From NCBI RefSeq assembly GCF_027579695.1, contig NC_083583.1, positions 2,531,542 to 2,595,541 of the forward strand: a stretch of DNA of 64,000 nt, in the 5' to 3' direction. Source of the stretch: Neoarius graeffei. Taxonomy: Eukaryota > Chordata > Actinopteri > Siluriformes > Ariidae. The notes beneath the pieces are model-generated. The model was not told where the DNA came from. It did no database searches and saw only the letters and a program-made list of their open reading frames with translations. Made by a program: the position numbers and the translations under genes. This document shows, piece by piece, positions 59,740 to 64,000 of the stretch. Numbering within the stretch: position 1 is the first letter of the stretch; each line of letters begins with the position of its first letter.

Positions 59740-59796
59740 CTTCAGCAGAGCCTGACTGTCAGGGTCCCGGATGAAACTGAAATTCTGTAATAAAGC
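59740..59796 (-). CDS. Candidate exon of an unidentified host gene
   Basis: On the minus strand, an acceptor-like CGCCTTCAG precedes 19 codons (ALLQNFSFIRDPDSQALLK) and a donor-like GTGGGA follows. The text is compositionally protein-like, and the frame also stays open past the donor (VGMNLIRCWVGVGG) to a stop near 59503, so it could be part of a longer terminal exon. I do not recognise the protein. Being on the same strand as ccdc102a but 19 kb upstream, it could be a separate gene. Confidence 0.3.
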
Positions 59797-59944
59797 CTGA
59801 AGGCGGAGCGTCAGATGTGGAATGACAAATCAAATGGTGTACATTATTATTTTATTTTTATTAAATATGTTTATAAATACTAATAATTTAAGATTGTGTA
59901 CACTCCTCATACCACAGTTACTTCAAGAATTTGTAAAAAAATAA

Positions 59945-59949
59945 AATAA

Positions 59950-59984
<35 letters not shown>
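59945..59984 (+). repeat. (TAA)n microsatellite
   Basis: About 13 TAA units. The poly-Leu frame on the minus strand is an artefact. Confidence 0.93.
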
Positions 59985-59986
<2 letters not shown>

Positions 59987-60121
59987 CAGTTAATTTTGTG
60001 TCAACATTTATAACAGCATGTTGGAATGCTCGAATCCGATTTGTCAGATGTGCATTATTTCTGTAGAACAGCACAGCTCGGAAAGTAGTTCCAGCTGTAA
60101 CATAGTTCCTGAACCAGCAGG

Positions 60122-60240
60122 AATGGCTGAAATGCCCTGAAGCAAGGCACCTAATCCCCAACTACTACCCGGCTAGGATCCTGTTGTACGTCACTCTGGA
60201 TAAAAGCATCTGCTAAATGCCATAAATATAATGTAATAAA
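60122..60240 (+). repeat. L2-type LINE or SINE 3' tail
   Basis: GCAAGGCACCTAATCCCCAA and CTGGATAAAAGCATCTGCTAA followed by AATGCCATAAAT are the common terminal sequence of a teleost L2-like family. Confidence 0.7.
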
Positions 60241-60348
60241 TGACAGGTTTACATTAACGCATTCATTCCAATATGTTATCGTTTCTATAGCAACAGCTCA
60301 TTCAGAGGGACGTGTACAGGAGACGCGCCACAGAATCGAATACTAATA

Positions 60349-60682
60349 AACGAGGGTTATGTATATAACCGCGGTTCTATGAGTTTTGGATGACCGCCAG
60401 AGGCGGTGCTTTCAGCACATGGATATCCATCACACGAACGTGCAGGTCGAGTAATAGTAACAACAAAATCACGTGTGACCTGGGTGACGTCACCCCGTGA
60501 CCCCGGCACAAAAGACCGGTGAACCCAGGAAGTGACCTCTTGGCAAATCTTCTCGTGTACACTCCGAGTGACTGCCAAGCTCTGGCGGTCATCCGAAACT
60601 CACAGAACCGCGGTTATATACATAACCCTCGTTCTATTTCGTTTCTCCTGACCACCAGAGGCGGTGCTTTCAGCACATGGAT
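60349..60682. repeat. DIRS terminal and internal complementary repeats
   Basis: 60349-60402 (AACGAGGGTTATGTATATAA onward) is the reverse complement of 60581-60633, with two or three mismatches. CAGAGGCGGTGCTTTCAGCA occurs in direct orientation at about 60398 and 60656. This mix of inverted and direct copies fits the terminal repeat and internal complementary region of DIRS elements. Confidence 0.8.
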
Positions 60683-60722
60683 GACTAATACCAACCAGGT
60701 CATGAGGAGTGCCTACCCGTAC

Positions 60723-61733
60723 TCAGTGCTGCTGCGACGGGCCTGGAATTACGGCCGTCGCCACAGGATTATGTGGGACAACATTAAGACGGTAAAACCT
60801 GGTGAAGGTGCAGCTGGACGCCCAGGAGGCTGCGCTGCATAAGTCTGAAAGGGGTACGCCTTTCAGTGATGCCCATGAGGCCGCCACGCCCCGTGCAGAG
60901 TGCGCACTGACAGCCGGAGGAATCGGGGAGCCACTGTGCCTGTAAGCATGTAATATGGCCTCGACTATCCACTTGGATAGCCTCTGTTTAGAGAGCGCCA
61001 GACCCCTCCTCGGCCCTGTGTGGCACAGAAACAGGGCGTCACTCCTACGGAAGCCCTCCGTACGGGACACGTACACCCTGAGGGCGCGAACTGGGCACAA
61101 AAGTTCCGACCTCTCACCATGGCCCGCCTCGAACGCCGCAAGGCTAAGGGGCTGGTTGACGAAGGTAGCAGAGAGGGTCTTCGGGAGGAAAGAGGGGTTA
61201 GGCCACAGAGTGACCCCACTGTCGCCGGAGTGCCACTGCAGGCACTCCCCACTGACTGACAGTGCATGTAATTCCCCGACGCGCCTCGTCGATGTAATGG
61301 CCAGAAGAAAAACAGTCTTCAGGGAGAGCCATGAAATGTCTGCCGTGAGCAGGGGCTCAAACGGTGCGTCGCAGAGAGCCTGCAGCACCAAGTGAAGATC
61401 CCATGTGGGTACCCGGCTCCGTCGGGGGGGTCTCAACCGGAGAGCACCCTTCAAGAAACGTGCCACCAAGGGGTCGGACCCCACGGTCCTTCCCCCAACT
61501 CTGGCATGCTGAGCAGAGATGGCAGCTGCATAGACCTTGATGGTGGAAGGAGTAAGACCCTTGTCAAACAGAGACTGGAGGAACAGTAGAATGGTCGGCA
61601 GGGGGCAGCATGTAGGCTCCTCCCCCCGAGTCAAGCACCAGTTGGAGAAAAGCCTCCATCTGTTGGCGTAGAGGGCATTGGTGGAGGGTGCCCGAGAGCT
61701 TGCAATGGTGTTGACCACTGCCGGCTCACAAAG
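60723..61733 (-). CDS. DIRS tyrosine recombinase
   Basis: This is the recombinase end of a 654-codon open frame on the minus strand that starts at 62687; the part above about 61740 overlaps RNase H in another frame and may not be used. The N-terminal core-binding region is SSRAPSTNALYANRWRLFSN to TPSTIKVYAAAISAQHARVG. Catalytic residues: Arg in ITSTRRVGELHAL, His-x-x-Arg in SAHSARGVAASW, and the Tyr nucleophile in FTRFYRLNVV. All are present, and the frame is open to the TGA/TAG end at 60723. In DIRS elements this enzyme inserts a circular DNA copy. It is the best-preserved gene of this element. Confidence 0.85.
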   Translation of the reverse strand, partial: LCEPAVVNTIASSRAPSTNALYANRWRLFSNWCLTRGEEPTCCPLPTILLFLQSLFDKGLTPSTIKVYAAAISAQHARVGGRTVGSDPLVARFLKGALRLRPPRRSRVPTWDLHLVLQALCDAPFEPLLTADISWLSLKTVFLLAITSTRRVGELHALSVSGECLQWHSGDSGVTLWPNPSFLPKTLSATFVNQPLSLAAFEAGHGERSELLCPVRALRVYVSRTEGFRRSDALFLCHTGPRRGLALSKQRLSKWIVEAILHAYRHSGSPIPPAVSAHSARGVAASWASLKGVPLSDLCSAASWASSCTFTRFYRLNVVPHNPVATAVIPGPSQQH

Positions 61734-61735
61734 AC

Positions 61736-62780
61736 CTAGCAGGGGGTCCGGCCCTTCAGCAGCCACACCCAGAGCTGCAGACGGGCTGGATCCGGGTGCC
61801 AGATCTGCCCTCCCAGCTGTGATAGCAGGTCCGTCCTCACTGGCAGGCACCAGGGGTCGCCGTTCAGAAGTTGCAGCAACTTCGGAAACCACACTCGGCC
61901 CGGCCACCGAGGGGTGACAAGCAGCAGCCCGTGGTGGTCCATCGCAACCCTGTGTAGGGTTGGCACGATCAGCGGCAGAGGGAGGAAGGCATACAGCAGT
62001 TGCCTCGGCCAAGCATGCGCCAGCGCGTCCTGGCCCAGGGAGCTGGGGCCGTGGAGGCTGAACCACAGAGGGCAGTGTGTCAACTCCTGGCAGGCAAAGA
62101 GGTCCACCTCTGCCCTGCCAAAACGTTCCCAGATGGCGAGAACCACCGCTGGGTTGAGTCTCCATTCCCCGGGATCGGGGTCCTGGCGGGACAGCAGATC
62201 CGCTGCCCTGTTGGCAGTGCCTGGCAAGTACATGGCACGCAGGCTCAAGAGATGTCGATGGGCCCACCGCAGAAGTTGGCCGGCCACTTCCAAGCACTGG
62301 AGGGACTTGGTGCCTCCCTGGTGGTTGATGTAGTATACTACCGTAGCGTTGTCCGTCCGCACCAGAACATGTCTGCCGGCCAGGCCTGGGAGGAAGTGCT
62401 GTAGGCCGAGGAACACAGCCCATAGCTCCAGCACGCTGATGTGCTGCTGTCGCTGCCCTGGACTCCAGCAGACTCTGACGGTCCGGCATTGCCAGACTGC
62501 ACCCCAACCTCCCAGGGAGGCATCCGTGGTGATGACCTCCCTCCGGGAGGGGATAGCCGCCAGCGGAACACCCTGCAGAAGGTAAGCCCTCCTCCTCCAT
62601 GGACGGAGGAGCCTGCAAAAAGTATCCGTCACCTTCACAAGCCTGTACCCGTGCAGCGCCGGGTGGAGGTGGAGACCGTTGAGCCACCTCTGAAGCGGAT
62701 GTAAGTCCAGGAGCCCCAGCAGGACCAGAGAGGAGGCTGAAAGGTCTTCAGGGCGAGTGACCTGCCCCGTCCGAAGCGGC
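61736..62780 (-). pseudogene. DIRS RNase H and downstream domain
   Basis: From LNGLHLHPALHGYRLVKVTD the frame holds VITTDASLGGWGAVWQ (first Asp), SVLELWAVFLGLQHF (Glu), VLVRTDNATVVYYINHQGG (Asp) and NRAADLLSRQDPDPGEWRLN (Asp), a DIRS-type RNase H. A following block (VDLFACQELTHCPLWFSLHG onward) is the region after RNase H in these elements. RT lies in a different frame upstream and joins at a break near 62770, where the RT frame becomes nonsense. Confidence 0.8.
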
Positions 62781-63459
62781 CAAGCAGCAGGCGGATGTTG
62801 TGGATCCTGGTCTGGGAGGGGGTTGCCATCAACGACCTCGAATCCAGGTGCATGCCCAAGAAAATCGTCTCCTGGCTGGGCACCAGCGAGCTCTTCTTGT
62901 AATTCACCCTGAGCCCCAGCTCTGCGACATGTGAGAGCACAGTCGCGATGTCGGTGTGGGCCTGAGCTGCTGAACCTGAACAGACGAGCCAGTCGTCCAG
63001 GTAAGGCAGGACACGCAAACCCCGTGCCTGAAGTGGTGCCAATGCCGCTGCCACACACCTGGTGAACACACGGGGTGCCAGCGATATCCCAAAGGGCAGA
63101 ACATTGAACTCGAAAGCCTGGCCCTCGAAAGCAAACCACAGGAACTGCCTGTGGTGTGGCGCAATGGGAACATGGAAGTAGGCGTCTTTCAGGTCGACGG
63201 TGGCAAACCAGTCGCCCGCCTGGATGTGGTGTAAGACATCTACTGTACGCAGCATGCGGAATCTCATGGTCTTCAAGTGGGAGTTGAGGGACCTCAGGTC
63301 GAGGATCGGGCGGATACCGCCGTCCTTCTTTGGAACCAGAAAATACCTGGAGTAGAACCCACCTTGCTGTCTCTGCCTGTCGACGGGAGAGATTGCTCCT
63401 TTCTCCAGGAGGGTGGCGATTTCCTGCTGGAGGACGAGGGACTTCCCCGGATGGCTCAC
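62770..63459 (-). pseudogene. DIRS reverse transcriptase
   Basis: Motifs in order: VLQQEIATLLEKGAISPV, GFYSRYFLVPKKDGGIRPIL, LDLRSLNSHLK, WFATVDLKDAYFHVPIAPHH (motif A), LPFGISLAPRVFTR (motif B), LRVLPYLDDWLVC (YLDD intact) and LGLRVNYKKSSLVPSQ. The RT text is well kept, but a stop at 63504 upstream and a frame change near 62770 separate it from neighbouring domains. The last 45 codons of the raw frame (below 62770) are out of frame with RNase H. Confidence 0.86.
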
Positions 63460-63504
63460 GGTGGTGTGTTTGACCCCATGAAAACGCGGCGGTCGGCAGC
63501 AGAA

Positions 63505-63957
63505 CTAGATGCGGTAACCCTCGGTGAGGGTCACCAGCACCCAGGGGTCTGGGGTCAATGCTCTCCAGCGTTGGAGCTGTTCGCTGGAAAAGCAGCCGAC
63601 CGCCGGCGCGCTGATGTCAGCGCCGCCCAGACTGCCCCCGTCGGTCACCAGGTGAGTGCGGGGGCATCGGGCGTCAGGCCGCAGAGCCTCGTTGGGCGAA
63701 AGGACGAGGGCAGCCACGGAGGGCTCAATGTTGGGCATTTGCTGGAGGCCGTAGGTGGGAGCGTCCTGCATTGCTGCCAGGGCCCTGCAGTCACTAGGGA
63801 GGTGGGAAAGGCGTCTGGGGTCCGCCCAACATCTCTGTAACTCCTCGATGTATGGGGCCGAGGGCGGAACAGACAACGAGGAAGGCTGTGTGGAGCCTCT
63901 GAAAAAAGCGCTCTGATGCTGGGCCACCGGGGGCGTGTCCAAACCCAGACGGGCCAA
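63505..63957 (-). pseudogene. DIRS region upstream of RT (gag end or RT leader)
   Basis: Of 150 residues, the last 40 (FSSEQLQRWRALTPDPWVLV, then TLTEGYRI) lead straight to the RT block beyond the in-frame stop at 63502-63504. The first 100 are Ser/Pro/Ala-rich and I see no known motif. It may be the end of the gag-like ORF fused to the RT leader. The single stop before FCCRPPRFHG is the only break. Confidence 0.6.
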
Positions 63958-64000
63958 TGCAGCCCTCAGCGTTGGCTGGATGGATGAGCGTCCGCCTTCC

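Larger units (their letters stand above)
60349..64000 (-). mobile_element. DIRS-type tyrosine-recombinase retrotransposon, 3' part
   Basis: On the minus strand the order is a gag/leader-like region, RT, a DIRS-type RNase H, then a tyrosine recombinase in an overlapping frame. DIRS elements integrate with a recombinase in place of a DDE integrase. The end at 60349-60682 has complementary repeats instead of direct LTRs, as DIRS elements do. The element is cut off at the right window edge. Confidence 0.88.

Noticed and set aside
61734-62687. N-terminal 300 residues of the 654-codon DIRS frame
   Set aside because: They overlap RNase H in another frame and read as Pro/Ala/Gly-rich shadow; only the C-terminal recombinase part was called.

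Overview
This window is vertebrate, almost certainly teleost, nuclear DNA. The evidence is a spliced host gene (the last coding exons of ccdc102a), many microsatellites, low coding density, and a repeat load typical of ray-finned fishes: Tc1/mariner elements, tRNA-derived SINEs, Gmr1-type Gypsy, DIRS, R2/HERO-like and RTE-like LINEs, and hAT and Harbinger MITEs. I cannot name the species. Most long open frames are transposable-element ORFs or their shadows.

Layout. 1-2446: 3' half of a Gmr1-like Gypsy element (integrase before reverse transcriptase) with its 3' LTR. 2447-7386: intergenic repeats, including a near-perfect 1.35-kb palindrome (4711-6057). 7387-10034: a cluster of THAP-domain gene fragments and a solo-LTR-like repeat. 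10035-13380: microsatellites and one complete SINE. 13380-19420: a decayed minus-strand LINE that has received a hAT MITE, a SINE fragment and an RTE-like LINE, most with visible target-site duplications. 19548-25514: a minus-strand LTR retrotransposon with a tRNA-Pro primer-binding site; between 5' LTR and truncated integrase it carries an intronless, antisense piece of an STK33-like kinase. 25582-27185: a Tc1 element with an open transposase. 27379-32185: a decayed second Tc1 family member split by about 3.2 kb containing an R2/HERO-like LINE. 32278-32805: a Tc1-type MITE. 33490-33960: a GTTAGC-rich degenerate tandem array.

35668-40902 holds three minus-strand exons of ccdc102a with matching splice phases; upstream exons were not found. 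The large introns and flanks hold SINEs, MITEs and microsatellites. 43455-45233 is a CACTG-ended element with a Harbinger MITE inside. 48812-49735 is a truncated L2/Rex1-like LINE. 55245-56846 is a second, nearly identical Tc1 with an open transposase. 57760-59796 may be the end of an unidentified minus-strand host gene. 60349-64000 is the 3' part of a minus-strand DIRS tyrosine-recombinase retrotransposon, with terminal and internal complementary repeats visible.

The strongest leads are the STK33-carrying LTR element, the large palindrome with internally duplicated arms, the inward-facing THAP and YqaJ-associated fragments between inverted repeats, and the pair of similar open Tc1 copies. 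All family names rest on motif recognition by eye; no database search was run.
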